NCBI GenBank assembly: GCA_036268875.1 | Contig: DATATI010000083.1 | Coordinates: forward strand, 248,001-312,000 | Origin: Polyangia bacterium | Lineage (GTDB): Bacteria; Myxococcota_A; Polyangia; Fen-1088 | Direction of reading: 5' to 3' | Length of the DNA stretch: 64,000 bases | Shown: in pieces, positions 1-8,565 of the stretch | Layout of the letters: each line of letters opens with the position of its first letter | Numbering within the stretch: position 1 is the stretch's first letter | Position numbers and translations under genes: made by a program | Notes under the pieces: model-generated | Database searches by the model: none | The model's input: the letters and a program-made list of their open reading frames with translations, nothing else | What the model was told of the DNA's origin: nothing

Positions 1-13
1 CGTTGGCGCGGCG

Positions 14-727
14 CTAGTCGCTGCCGCCGTCCAGCGCCGTCAGTGCCAAGGCGGCCGCGCTTTGCTCCGCCTCTTTCTTCGAACGGCCGCCGGCCCGACC
101 ATACTCGCGCCCGTCGAGAAAGATGGCCACCTGAAAGCGCTTGTCGTGATCAGGCCCGTCCTCACCGACCACTTGATACTGGGGCGTGGCCTGCAGCAAC
201 GCCTGCGACCGTTCCTGCAAGCGCGACTTGTAATCGGCGCGCGCGTTCTTCTCCGCTTCCTCGAGCGCCCGTCCGAACAGACGTTCGGCCACTCCGTGCG
301 CAGCGGCGAATCCGCCGTCCAGATAGACCGCGCCGATCATCGCCTCCAAGGCATCCGACAGGATCGACGGCTTGCGGCGCCCGCCCGCCAGATCTTCGCC
401 GCGACCGAGAAAGATCCACTGTCCGAGGCCCATCTCGTCGGCGGCCTTGGCCAGGGCGGCCTCGCTGACCACGGCGGCCCGGGTCTTGGACAGCTCGCCC
501 TCCGAACGCAACGGAAACCGTTTCATCAGAAGATCGCTCACCACCAAAGCCAGCACGGCGTCGCCGAGAAATTCCAGCCGTTCGTTGTCGGTGCGCCCAG
601 GCTCGTGCTTTTCGTTCAGCCAGGATTTGTGGGTCAACGCCGATTCGCACAGCGCCCGATCGACGAACCGATAGCCAAGCTGGCGCTCCAGCGCGGCGTA
701 CCCGTGGTCATCGGACGGCAAGTCCAT
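14..727 (-). CDS. rnc: Ribonuclease III
   Basis: Cytoplasmic double-strand-specific endoribonuclease that matures rRNA precursors and trims structured mRNAs. The 237-residue product carries the RNase III signature NERLEFLGDAVLALVV near residue 50, with the catalytic acidic residues, and a C-terminal double-stranded-RNA-binding domain starting near the DYKSRLQE motif and ending in GRSKKEAEQSAAALAL. Length is normal for the family. The reading frame stays open further upstream, but the ATG opening MDLPSDDHGY is the only start that gives a normal N-terminus. It lies 58 bp downstream of the cysteine desulfurase-MnmA gene on the same strand, so co-transcription is likely. Identity is secure. Confidence 0.96.
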   Translation of the reverse strand: MDLPSDDHGYAALERQLGYRFVDRALCESALTHKSWLNEKHEPGRTDNERLEFLGDAVLALVVSDLLMKRFPLRSEGELSKTRAAVVSEAALAKAADEMGLGQWIFLGRGEDLAGGRRKPSILSDALEAMIGAVYLDGGFAAAHGVAERLFGRALEEAEKNARADYKSRLQERSQALLQATPQYQVVGEDGPDHDKRFQVAIFLDGREYGRAGGRSKKEAEQSAAALALTALDGGSD

Positions 728-785
728 CGATCTATTTGTACCACCGCCCGCTGACGACAGCGCGGGGCGATGACGCCGCGATCGA

Positions 786-3056
786 TCAGCGCGGGTCTTC
801 GATCCAGCCGCCGCCCAGCACGCGATCGCCGTCGTAGAAGACCGCGGCCTGTCCCGGTGCCACGCCGATGGCGGGCGCGTCCAGCAGGACGGTGACGGCA
901 GCGGGCGCGTCGGCGGCGGGCGAGATCCAGGCCGGGGCGGCGGCGGCGTGGTGGCGGATCTGCACCTCGCAGCGACGGCGGGCGACGGTGGTGGCGGCGG
1001 CGTCCAGCCAGCGCACGTCGGCGACCTGCAGGCCCTGGCGGCCCAGGCTTTCGCGCGGACCGACGACGACGTCGCCCGTCGACGGCTCGACCCGCAGGAC
1101 AAAGCGGCGGTTGCCGTCGACGCCGGGCAAGCCCTTGCGCTGACCGACGGTGAACCGGTGCGTGCCGTCGTGGGCGCCGAGGCGCGCGCCGCTTTCGTCG
1201 CGGATGACGCCGGCCGGGCCGGCGCCGCCGCGGGCTTCGACGAACGCCTTGTGGTCGCCGTCGGCGATGAAACAGATCTGCTGCGAATCAGGCTTGTCGG
1301 CGTTGGGCAAGCCGGCGCGCCGGGCCACCGCGCGCACCTCGGCCTTGGTCATGGCTCCCAGCGGAAAGCGCACCCGGGCGAAGATCTCGGGACGCACGCC
1401 GAACAGAAAGTACGACTGGTCTTTCTGGCGATCGACGGCGCGCAAAAGATACGGCGCGGTTGGTCCGTCGTCTCCGATCACCAGCCGCGCGTAGTGCCCG
1501 GTGGCCAGCGCGGCCGCGCCCACGGATTCGGCGAAGGCCAGCAGCGGCCCGAATTTCAGGCGTTCATTGCAGCGCACGCACGGGTTGGGCGTGCGGCCGA
1601 TGCGATGCTGGTCCACGAAGTCGTCGATCACCGCGCGCCGGAAGGCCTGCGTCTCGTCGAGCACATAGTGCGGGAAGCCCAGCGCGGCGGCGGTGGCGCG
1701 GGCGTCGGCGATGTCGCGCGGGCTGCAGCAGCGCCCGCCCACGCTGGCCGACGTACCGGAGGCGTCGTACAGCTTCAGCGTCACGCCCACCACCTCGACG
1801 CCCGATTCGACCAGCAGCGCCGCCGCCGTCGACGAATCCACGCCGCCCGACATCGCCACCACCACCCGTTCGCGCCCGGCGCCGGTGATGCGCGGCGCCG
1901 ATGCATCCGCGTCGCCGCGCAGCCGGGCAACAATCCCCGGCAAGCAACCGAGCAAGCGATCGATGTCGGCCTCAGTCGTCGTCCGACCGAGGCTGATGCG
2001 CACCGCTTCGCCGGCTTGGCCCGGCGACAGTCCCAGGGCCAGCAGCACCGCCGACGGTGACAGCGATCCCGACGTGCACGCCGCGCCGGTGGAGACGCTG
2101 ATGTCCGCGAGATCCAGATTGATCGCCACCAGCTGCCCGCTGGCGCCGCGAAAGGCCACGTTGGTCGTGCCCGGCACGCGGTGCTCTCCGTCGCCGTGCA
2201 GGCGCGCGCCATCGATGGTCAGCAGCGCCGCCTCCAATCGATCGCCGAGGCGCCTCAGGCGCGCCGTGGTGGCGTCCTGCTCAGCAGCGGCCAGCGCCGC
2301 GGCGACGCCGAAACCGACGATGGCCGCGACATTTTCCGTACCGGGCCGGCGTTCGTGTTCCTGGTGGCCGCCGGCCAGCACCGGGTGCAGCGCCACCCCG
2401 CGCCGCACGAACAGCGCACCCGCCCCCTTCGGCCCGCCGATCTTGTGCGCCGACACCGTCGCCGCGTCGACGCCGGCCGCTGCCACATCGAAGGCGATCT
2501 TCCCGGCCGCGGCCACGGCGTCGCAATGAAACCGTGCCCCGCCGGCGCGGGCGATCGCCGCCAGCGCCGCCACATCGTAGCGATTACCGAGCTCGTGATT
2601 CGCCGCCGCCAGCGTCACCAGCACGGTGTCTGGCCGCAGCGCCGCCTGCAGCGCCGCCGGATCAATCCCCCCGCGACTGTTGACCGGCAACAGCGTCACG
2701 ACGAACCCTTCGCGCCCGAGCTCGGCCAGCGCGCCCAGCACCGCCGGATGCTCCAGCGGCGATGAGATAACGTGACCGCCGCTGATCTTCCGCCGCTGGC
2801 GCTCGGCCAGGGCCAGGCCGCGCACCGCCAGGTTGTCGCCTTCGGTGCCGCCCGAGACGAACACGATCTCGTCGGCGCCCGCGCCCAGCCACGCCGCCAC
2901 CGCCGCCCGTGCGCCTTCGATCGCCGCGCGCGCCTGGCGGCCGGCCGCGTGCGTGCTGGACGGGTTGCCGATCACATCGCGCAGGACATCGCTCATGGCG
3001 GCCACCACCTCGGCGCGGATGGGCGTGGTGGCGTTATGGTCGAGATATGTGGGCAT
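786..3056 (-). CDS. mnmA: Cysteine desulfurase - tRNA 2-thiouridylase (MnmA) fusion
   Basis: A single 756-residue frame joins two enzymes of one sulfur-relay pathway. Residues 1-385 are a NifS/IscS-type PLP cysteine desulfurase: PLP lysine K205 in SAHK, and the persulfide cysteine C327 in STGAACTSG. Residues about 395-756 are MnmA, which makes 2-thiouridine at the tRNA wobble position: PP-loop MSGGVDSS (402-409), CCSPRDIADAR (443-453), nucleophile C496 in CVRCNERLKF, second cysteine C595 in SQQICFI. The join is an Ala/Gly-rich linker of about 15 residues with no stop. A GGAGG ribosome site precedes the ATG. Dedicated desulfurase/MnmA gene pairs are known (YrvO-MnmA in Bacillus); here the pair is one polypeptide, presumably for direct persulfide transfer. 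Confidence 0.95.
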   Translation of the reverse strand: MPTYLDHNATTPIRAEVVAAMSDVLRDVIGNPSSTHAAGRQARAAIEGARAAVAAWLGAGADEIVFVSGGTEGDNLAVRGLALAERQRRKISGGHVISSPLEHPAVLGALAELGREGFVVTLLPVNSRGGIDPAALQAALRPDTVLVTLAAANHELGNRYDVAALAAIARAGGARFHCDAVAAAGKIAFDVAAAGVDAATVSAHKIGGPKGAGALFVRRGVALHPVLAGGHQEHERRPGTENVAAIVGFGVAAALAAAEQDATTARLRRLGDRLEAALLTIDGARLHGDGEHRVPGTTNVAFRGASGQLVAINLDLADISVSTGAACTSGSLSPSAVLLALGLSPGQAGEAVRISLGRTTTEADIDRLLGCLPGIVARLRGDADASAPRITGAGRERVVVAMSGGVDSSTAAALLVESGVEVVGVTLKLYDASGTSASVGGRCCSPRDIADARATAAALGFPHYVLDETQAFRRAVIDDFVDQHRIGRTPNPCVRCNERLKFGPLLAFAESVGAAALATGHYARLVIGDDGPTAPYLLRAVDRQKDQSYFLFGVRPEIFARVRFPLGAMTKAEVRAVARRAGLPNADKPDSQQICFIADGDHKAFVEARGGAGPAGVIRDESGARLGAHDGTHRFTVGQRKGLPGVDGNRRFVLRVEPSTGDVVVGPRESLGRQGLQVADVRWLDAAATTVARRRCEVQIRHHAAAAPAWISPAADAPAAVTVLLDAPAIGVAPGQAAVFYDGDRVLGGGWIEDPR

Positions 3057-3136
3057 GGCGTGCAGCCTCCGCGGCGGCGAAGTCTAGCTCAGACTGCCGT
3101 CCGAACCGCCGCCAAACGCCCGCGCGCCCGAAGCCC

Positions 3137-4006
3137 CTAGTTCGAAGGCAGGCTGCCTTCGTCCCGAGCCGGGAAGGCGGCGTCGATGGCGGCCAGGTCT
3201 TGCGGGTCAAGGCGCAACATCAGCGCGCCGGCGTTGTCCTCGGCGTGAGGAGCGCTGGACGTCTTCGGGATGGCGAACACCGATGGCTCGCGGGTGAGGA
3301 AGGCCAGCGCGACCTGATGGGCGGTGGCGCCGTGGCGGGCGGCGACAGCGTCCAAGACCTGACGGCCCGGCGTTTTTGGCTCCGGAAAATCACCTTGCCC
3401 AAACGGGCTGTAGGCGACGACGGCGATCCCGCGCTGGGCGCAATACGCTCCGAGCCCGGTGTCGATGTGGCGCTGTCCAAGATGGTAAAGGACCTGGTTG
3501 CAGGCGATCGGCGTTCCGCCCAGCAGCACCTCGGCTTCTTTCAGATCGTCGAGGTCGAAATTCGAAACGCCCAATGCCCGGATCTTCCCTTGTTGCAGCA
3601 GCGCTTGCATCGCGCCCAAGGTCTCGGCCAGTGGCACCGAGCCACGCCAGTGCAAAAGATAGACGTCCAGATGATCGACACCGAGGCGACGCAGGCTGGC
3701 CTCGCAGGCACGGATGGTCCCGGCGCGGGTGGCGTTCTGCGGAAGCACCTTGCTGACCAAAAATAGCTGGTCACGCTGGATGCCGCGGATGGCTTCGCCG
3801 ATCATCTCTTCGCTGCCGTACATCTCGGCTGTGTCGATGTGGGTCATCCCGCGGGCGATCCCCGCCCGCAAGGCGGCAACCTCGCGACTGCGATCGCCGG
3901 CAGCTCCCATCTTCCAGGTGCCTTGTCCAATCACCGGCACCTCGTCCGGCAGCGGACCGAACGGTCGGCGGATGATCGCTTTGGTGATCTTGGGATCGCT
4001 GGCCAT
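3137..4006 (-). CDS. Aldo/keto reductase
   Basis: NADPH-dependent oxidoreductase of the aldo/keto reductase superfamily, 289 residues, a single TIM barrel. Recognisable family elements are the Asp-Tyr pair in IDTAEMYGSEE, the lysine in FLVSKVLP, the histidine in YLLHWRGS, and the GVSNFDLDDL segment, which together supply the usual Asp-Tyr-Lys-His catalytic set. The frame is open further upstream, but the ATG at MASDPKITK has a strong GGAGGT site seven bases upstream and fits the family's N-terminus. It sits 80 bp upstream of the MnmA fusion gene on the same strand. Substrate cannot be told from sequence. Confidence 0.93.
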   Translation of the reverse strand: MASDPKITKAIIRRPFGPLPDEVPVIGQGTWKMGAAGDRSREVAALRAGIARGMTHIDTAEMYGSEEMIGEAIRGIQRDQLFLVSKVLPQNATRAGTIRACEASLRRLGVDHLDVYLLHWRGSVPLAETLGAMQALLQQGKIRALGVSNFDLDDLKEAEVLLGGTPIACNQVLYHLGQRHIDTGLGAYCAQRGIAVVAYSPFGQGDFPEPKTPGRQVLDAVAARHGATAHQVALAFLTREPSVFAIPKTSSAPHAEDNAGALMLRLDPQDLAAIDAAFPARDEGSLPSN

Positions 4007-4168
4007 GAACGCACCTCCGATCGTGCGCCGCAAAGATAGCGCGCGTCCGCCTGGGCGGCGATAGGCTACCGGACGCCGCTGGCGCAAGGCCTGTTGACGA
4101 CCAAGTAGGAAGTCGGGTTGCCCCGGGACCACCAGGTATCAACGCAGTGACAGGACCCGCCCCTGCGA

Positions 4169-4756
4169 TCAGGTCTTGGGCGTGAGCTTCAGCTTTTGTT
4201 CGATGGTGACGGCAGTGCCCGAGAAAGTGGGAAACTTCCAGTGGGATGCCGTGGTGCGGAAGCAGTCCGTCAGGCCGCGATCCACGCTGGGCGCCACGTC
4301 GACGGCTTCCACGTCGCCCGTCGGCTTGACGGTGATTCCCAGGGTCAAGGCCAACCCGGACTGCATCTGCAGCGCGGCGTTTTTCTTCAGCGCCCGTTCG
4401 TAACAGGCCTGCATGGCGGTCGCCCCCTGCATGACGATCTTGCTCGCCATCTTTGGATCCAGCGTCGGCTGCACCTCGCCTGACCGGTTGATCGCACCAC
4501 TGCCACGGCGGCTGGCCACGAGCTCGATGATGTCGGGATCGGTCAAGGCAAACTTGGTCGGGTTGGCCACCGCGTCGGCCACCTTGCGCTTGAGGTTGGC
4601 GATCTCATTTTTGGCCATGGCCAGATCTTTTTGGCAGGCCAGAACCTTCTCGTTGGATTCCATCAGCCGCTGGGTCAATCCCTCGTCGGACTTGGAACAG
4701 CTTCCGGCCAGCAACCCCACCACCACCAAAGCTAAGCGCCGAACGGCTTTTGACAT
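4169..4756 (-). CDS. AgmX/PglI C-terminal domain lipoprotein with coiled coil
   Basis: Predicted 195-residue lipoprotein. Residues 1-20 form a signal peptide ending in the lipobox LLAGSC. A heptad-rich stretch (about residues 25-65, QRLMESNEKV onward) looks like a coiled coil. The C-terminal 95 residues match the pattern of the AgmX/PglI C-terminal domain: a CYERALKKN motif, a beta-rich GITVKPTGDVEAVDV segment, then a second cysteine in GLTDCF and HWKFP. In myxobacteria such domains occur in envelope and gliding-motility proteins; the role here is not known. An upstream TTG is in frame, but the ATG gives a clean signal peptide. It lies 72 bp downstream of the ferredoxin-like gene and likely ends that operon. 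Confidence 0.8.
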   Translation of the reverse strand: MSKAVRRLALVVVGLLAGSCSKSDEGLTQRLMESNEKVLACQKDLAMAKNEIANLKRKVADAVANPTKFALTDPDIIELVASRRGSGAINRSGEVQPTLDPKMASKIVMQGATAMQACYERALKKNAALQMQSGLALTLGITVKPTGDVEAVDVAPSVDRGLTDCFRTTASHWKFPTFSGTAVTIEQKLKLTPKT

Positions 4757-4828
4757 GATGGGACGATTGTTTTCATGGCCCTGGTTCGGGCGCAAGAAGT
4801 TCTTCGGGGCCGGGCGCGCCCGCGATGC

Positions 4829-5194
4829 CTATTCGTCCTTGACCGGAAGTCGATTGAGGAACGGCCGCACCACCATCCCGCCGGTGAGGTGGCGGTCGAT
4901 CACCCGCTGCAGATCGGCGGCCGTCATCCGGTTGTAAAGCACCGCCGACGGTGTGTCCGTGCCCGGCCATCCGCCTTGCGCGGCCAGCTCGTCGGTGTCG
5001 CAAACCAAGATATTGGGCCCGCGCAGACAATGCCCGAAACAGGTCTCCTGTCCGACCGTGATCTGCTGGCCCAGGCCCCGCTCGGTGACGGATTTTTGCA
5101 GCGTCTCGAACAGGGCGATGCCGCCGCGTTTCTCCCCGCAGGTGGGACCGCGGCACACCAGCACCGTCAGGCGACGCGGCGGCGAGCCGGTCAT
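4829..5194 (-). CDS. Thioredoxin-like [2Fe-2S] ferredoxin-type protein
   Basis: Small 121-residue protein with the cysteine spacing of thioredoxin-fold 2Fe-2S ferredoxins (NuoE-like family): C14 and C19 in LVCRGPTCGEK, and C52 and C56 in ETCFGHCLRGPN. The C-terminal part after GGWPGTDTPSAV is helical. It has no signal peptide, so it should be cytoplasmic. Its ATG overlaps the TAA stop of the PQQ-propeller gene by one base, so translation is probably coupled. Such proteins carry electrons or serve as cluster-binding accessory subunits; no partner enzyme is encoded nearby, so the role is open. Confidence 0.8.
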   Translation of the reverse strand: MTGSPPRRLTVLVCRGPTCGEKRGGIALFETLQKSVTERGLGQQITVGQETCFGHCLRGPNILVCDTDELAAQGGWPGTDTPSAVLYNRMTAADLQRVIDRHLTGGMVVRPFLNRLPVKDE

Positions 5195-7104
5195 TATTCC
5201 TTGGCGGGCGGCTTGTCCGTCGCCGGGTCGGCCTTCTCGGGCTTCTCGGTCTTTTCGGCTTTGTCGGCGTCCTCGGTCTCGGCCAGTTGGCGTTTCAACG
5301 CCAAGCGCAGCGGCTCCAGCGTCAGCGGATCGTCGGCCATGGTGGTCAGAAGCGGCCGGTCGGCGGCGCCCCCGAGGGTCAGAATCGCCTCCGCCACCGA
5401 CGCCAGCGGCGCCGGATCGCCTTCGTACGAGGGATCGGCGCGGTAAAGGGACAGGAACGCGCGCAGGGCGGGCAGCCCTTCCGTCGCGCCCATCGCCGCC
5501 AGGGCTCGGCTGATCTCCGCCGCTGTCGGCGGATCGGTGTCGGGCAGGCGCAGGTGATCGATCAGGGCCGGCGCCAGCGGCCGCGCTTTCATCACCGCCG
5601 CCGCGTGGGCCAGAGTGCCGACCGATTGGGCGTGGCGATCCTCGGCATAGTCGGTGTGCACCTTCAGTGCCGCGATGTACTGCTCGGTGGCTGAATCGTC
5701 ACGGCGCTGCACCAGCGCGTCCGCGGCCTTCTGATAGGCGTCGGCCGGCAGGCCTTCTTTCTGCCCGACCTTCAGCAGATCAGCGGTCACGGCGGATCCG
5801 GGCAGCTTGGCCATCTGTTCGATGGCGAACACCTTCACGTCGGAGAAGCGCCGATCGGGATCCCACACGATCGACGACAACACGCCGGCCAGCGTGGTCG
5901 GCTCGCCGGCGCCGGCCCCGCCACCTGGCGAGAAGCCCTCGGCGTCGAACGTCGTTCCGCGCACGATCAGCGACGATCCAGGCAGGCGCGCGCTGTAAAT
6001 CTTCTGGCCGCTGACGGCGTCCAGCGCGCCGAACTCGCCCTCGGCGGTGACGTAGACGATGGCGGCCCCGGTGTGGTCGGAAGAGACGGCGTCGACGCGG
6101 GGCTGGTTGTAGGCCCAGCGCAGCTCGCCGGTGGTGGCGTCCAGTCCGAAGAAGAAGCGGTAGTTGTGCACCGCCACCATTCCGCTGCGAAACCGCGCCT
6201 TGTCTCCGTCGGGCGAAAGGCGCCACAAGATGCGATTGCGATCGATGGCCGAGTAGTCGCTCTGCTCGGGCCGGTACATGTCGAAGTGATAGAAGGGCCG
6301 CACGAACTTCGGCAGCGTGGCTTGCACATACCCGGGCGACTGGCGTGACCCGCTGGCGGTGGACGATTCAACCAGGAAGACGCCGCGCGAACCGAAGACG
6401 AATCCCTCGGGCAAAGCGCGCACGAAGGTGGCCGCCTCTTGGTTGGACAACACCTGCGCCAGGATGGAGCCGTCTTTCCCGTCGAGGAGGGTCACGTACT
6501 GCGTCTGCACCAGCACCGCCACCAGCCCGCCGCGCGCCGCCGGCGCACCCACGTTGCCGCTGGTGAAGTCGCGCTGCCAGCGCTGGCCACCGGACCGGGC
6601 CTCCAGGCCCAAGACCGCCGCGTGTCCGCTGTGCGGCTCGGCGCCGCCCACCTGGATGGCCAGCACCACCAGCGCGTCGTCGACGGCGTAGCCCAGCAGA
6701 TGCTCGTCGGCGGCCAGCGGTCGTTCCCACAGCACCGCGCCGCTGGTGAGGTCGCGCCCGACCACGCCACCGCCGCGGCGGGCGTGGACGATCACGTCGC
6801 TGCCCACCTCGACCCGCCCGGCCAGATCAGCGGCTTGATTCCAAAGCTCGGACTTGGTCACCAGATCAAACGCCGCCAGCCGCGCGCCGCCGACGCCGTT
6901 CAAGGCGACGAAGGCCAGCGCATGCCCGGTGCGGTTCACCGGGCCGGGCGCCGGCGGCCGCGACTGGGCCAGCGCCGATGTCACGTCCGCGGCGTTGCCC
7001 GCCCGATCGGTGGATTCGGTCGTCGCGCAACCCGCGGCCGCTGCCACCACGCCGATCATCGTCAACAGCGGCGACCAGCGACGAAAAGACCAAGGCGCTT
7101 TCAT
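5194..7104 (-). CDS. PQQ-type beta-propeller repeat lipoprotein
   Basis: Large (636 residues) predicted lipoprotein. The signal peptide ends at C26 (VVAAAAGCATT). Residues about 60-360 contain repeated units such as LAAFDLVTKSELWNQ, VGRDLTSGAVLWERPL, GLDATTGELRWAYNQ and ALDAVSGQKIYSARL, the blade pattern of PQQ-like/outer-membrane-assembly-type propellers. Residues about 410-600 are helical and HEAT/TPR-like. The last 30 residues are a Lys-Glu-Pro-rich tail. It overlaps the upstream HEAT-repeat gene (ATGA) and the downstream ferredoxin-like gene. A BamB-like scaffold or a secreted binding protein are both possible; no catalytic residues are recognised. Confidence 0.78.
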   Translation of the reverse strand: MKAPWSFRRWSPLLTMIGVVAAAAGCATTESTDRAGNAADVTSALAQSRPPAPGPVNRTGHALAFVALNGVGGARLAAFDLVTKSELWNQAADLAGRVEVGSDVIVHARRGGGVVGRDLTSGAVLWERPLAADEHLLGYAVDDALVVLAIQVGGAEPHSGHAAVLGLEARSGGQRWQRDFTSGNVGAPAARGGLVAVLVQTQYVTLLDGKDGSILAQVLSNQEAATFVRALPEGFVFGSRGVFLVESSTASGSRQSPGYVQATLPKFVRPFYHFDMYRPEQSDYSAIDRNRILWRLSPDGDKARFRSGMVAVHNYRFFFGLDATTGELRWAYNQPRVDAVSSDHTGAAIVYVTAEGEFGALDAVSGQKIYSARLPGSSLIVRGTTFDAEGFSPGGGAGAGEPTTLAGVLSSIVWDPDRRFSDVKVFAIEQMAKLPGSAVTADLLKVGQKEGLPADAYQKAADALVQRRDDSATEQYIAALKVHTDYAEDRHAQSVGTLAHAAAVMKARPLAPALIDHLRLPDTDPPTAAEISRALAAMGATEGLPALRAFLSLYRADPSYEGDPAPLASVAEAILTLGGAADRPLLTTMADDPLTLEPLRLALKRQLAETEDADKAEKTEKPEKADPATDKPPAKE

Positions 7105-7925
7105 TTCACGTTCCCGCGTTCGTCGACCAGTTTCTGCGCCTCGCGCCGCGACTGCCGGTCTTCCTTCGCCGGCACCATCGCCAGGTATTCCACCAGCGCC
7201 GTCGTCGCGCTGGCCCCTTGCAGCTGGCCAAGCTGGCGCACCACCTCGACGCGCATCTTGTCGGCGACGTCATCGCGTTTGATGTATTCGCCAAGCGTGG
7301 TGGCCAGGACGCCGTCGTCGATACCGCCCTGAAGCTCGGCCACTTTAGGAATCAGATCCGGCGTGGCCAGGGCGCCCAGCGGTCCGGCGGCGCCCGCGTC
7401 GTTGCGTTTCACCAGCATCATCAACCGCGTCGTCGCCTGCTTGTCATGACGGGCGGCCAATCCCTCAGCCGCCGCCGCCCGCACCGGCGCCGCCGCATCA
7501 CCCAGGCGCTCCATCAAGATCGCCGAGACCCGACGATCAGAAAGCATCGCCAGCGCCTTCACCGCGCGCGCCCGCAGCTCGTTGTTGCGGTGGCCGGCGT
7601 ACAGGGCCAGCACGTCGAAGGCTTTCGGAGCGCCCCACGGCCCGAGGCCATCCAGCGCCACCTGCGCCCGCGCCGGCGTGGTCCCCGCCAAAAGCGTGGT
7701 CACCAGCACGTCGATCGCCGGCGCGCTGCCCGATTCACCTAGCTGCTTGGCCGCCGCCACCGCGGCGTCGTCGTCGGCGCCGCGCAGATCGGCGCGCAAT
7801 TTCTCCAGCGTCGCTGCCGGCAACGTCTTCACCTTGAGCGCCGCCGCCGCACGACCACGCTCCGCCGCGCGCGCCGGCGTCCACGCAAGCAATCCAACCA
7901 GGAAAACCAGAGCCGCGATTCTCAC
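7101..7925 (-). CDS. Secreted HEAT-repeat protein
   Basis: A 274-residue exported protein beginning with a GTG codon that gives a clean signal peptide (VRIAALVFLVGLLAW, cleavage near PARA-A). A TTG 42 bp further upstream in the same frame cannot be excluded. The mature part consists of alpha-helical HEAT-like repeats, for example NNELRARAVKALAMLSD, AAPVRAAAAEGLAARHD and DKMRVEVVRQLGQLQG. HEAT arrays usually bind proteins. Its TGA overlaps the ATG of the PQQ-propeller lipoprotein, so the two are very probably made together and may interact in the periplasm. Confidence 0.72.
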   Translation of the reverse strand: MRIAALVFLVGLLAWTPARAAERGRAAAALKVKTLPAATLEKLRADLRGADDDAAVAAAKQLGESGSAPAIDVLVTTLLAGTTPARAQVALDGLGPWGAPKAFDVLALYAGHRNNELRARAVKALAMLSDRRVSAILMERLGDAAAPVRAAAAEGLAARHDKQATTRLMMLVKRNDAGAAGPLGALATPDLIPKVAELQGGIDDGVLATTLGEYIKRDDVADKMRVEVVRQLGQLQGASATTALVEYLAMVPAKEDRQSRREAQKLVDERGNVK

Positions 7926-7993
7926 GAGACGTTGTTGATAACGCCTCCCACCGCCAGCGTCAAACAACCCTCAACCGCCCGGCCCGGGGGCGT

Positions 7994-8533
7994 TTACTTC
8001 GCCTTGGTCTCCTCGTCGGAGAACTCGACCTTGCCGCTGTAGTTGGCGCCCTTGCCCAAGAGCCAGAACGTCGTCGAGGCGATCACCCGGTGGCCCGACT
8101 CGACGGTCATGGAATAGTGATGGCGCACGTCGAACTCGGGCTTGGCCAGCTGGATGCTGGAGCCGAAGATGCGCGAACCCTTCTCGCGCGTGTACTGCGG
8201 ATCGCCGGCCACGTATTTGTGATCGCCGCCGGTGATGTCGAAGAACTTTACCTGGATCTCGCTGTCGTTCAGCGGCTGGGCGAAAAACGCGATGTACTCC
8301 AGATCCCAGGTGCCCTGGTCGGCGCCCTTCTCTTCGGTCGGCCAGATCTTCTCGATCTTCGCGTTCTTCAGCTCGTTGATGAACGCCGCCTGCGACGAAA
8401 AATGCATCGGCAGGCGCTTCTTGGTGATGATGATCTTCCCCTTGAAAACTTCCTCGGGCCCACCGGCCCGCGCCGCGCCAGCGACGACAAGCCCCAGGCA
8501 CACCGTCGCGATCAACAAAACTCGCTTGTGCAT
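7994..8533 (-). CDS. Secreted protein of unknown function
   Basis: 179 residues with a classic signal peptide (MHKRVLLIATVCLGLVVAGAA, cleavage near ARAG). The mature protein is rich in beta-strand patterns and charged residues (FKGKIIITKKRLP, EIQVKFFDITGG, VRHHYSMTVESGHRVIASTTFWLLGKG), consistent with a single beta-sandwich domain. No catalytic motif is recognised. It lies between the HEAT/PQQ group and the DUF2520-nadD operon on the same strand, 32 bp after the DUF2520 gene stop. I do not recognise the family. Confidence 0.75.
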   Translation of the reverse strand: MHKRVLLIATVCLGLVVAGAARAGGPEEVFKGKIIITKKRLPMHFSSQAAFINELKNAKIEKIWPTEEKGADQGTWDLEYIAFFAQPLNDSEIQVKFFDITGGDHKYVAGDPQYTREKGSRIFGSSIQLAKPEFDVRHHYSMTVESGHRVIASTTFWLLGKGANYSGKVEFSDEETKAK

Positions 8534-8565
8534 GGCGGGCAGTTTAAACCGAAGCCCGACGGCGC

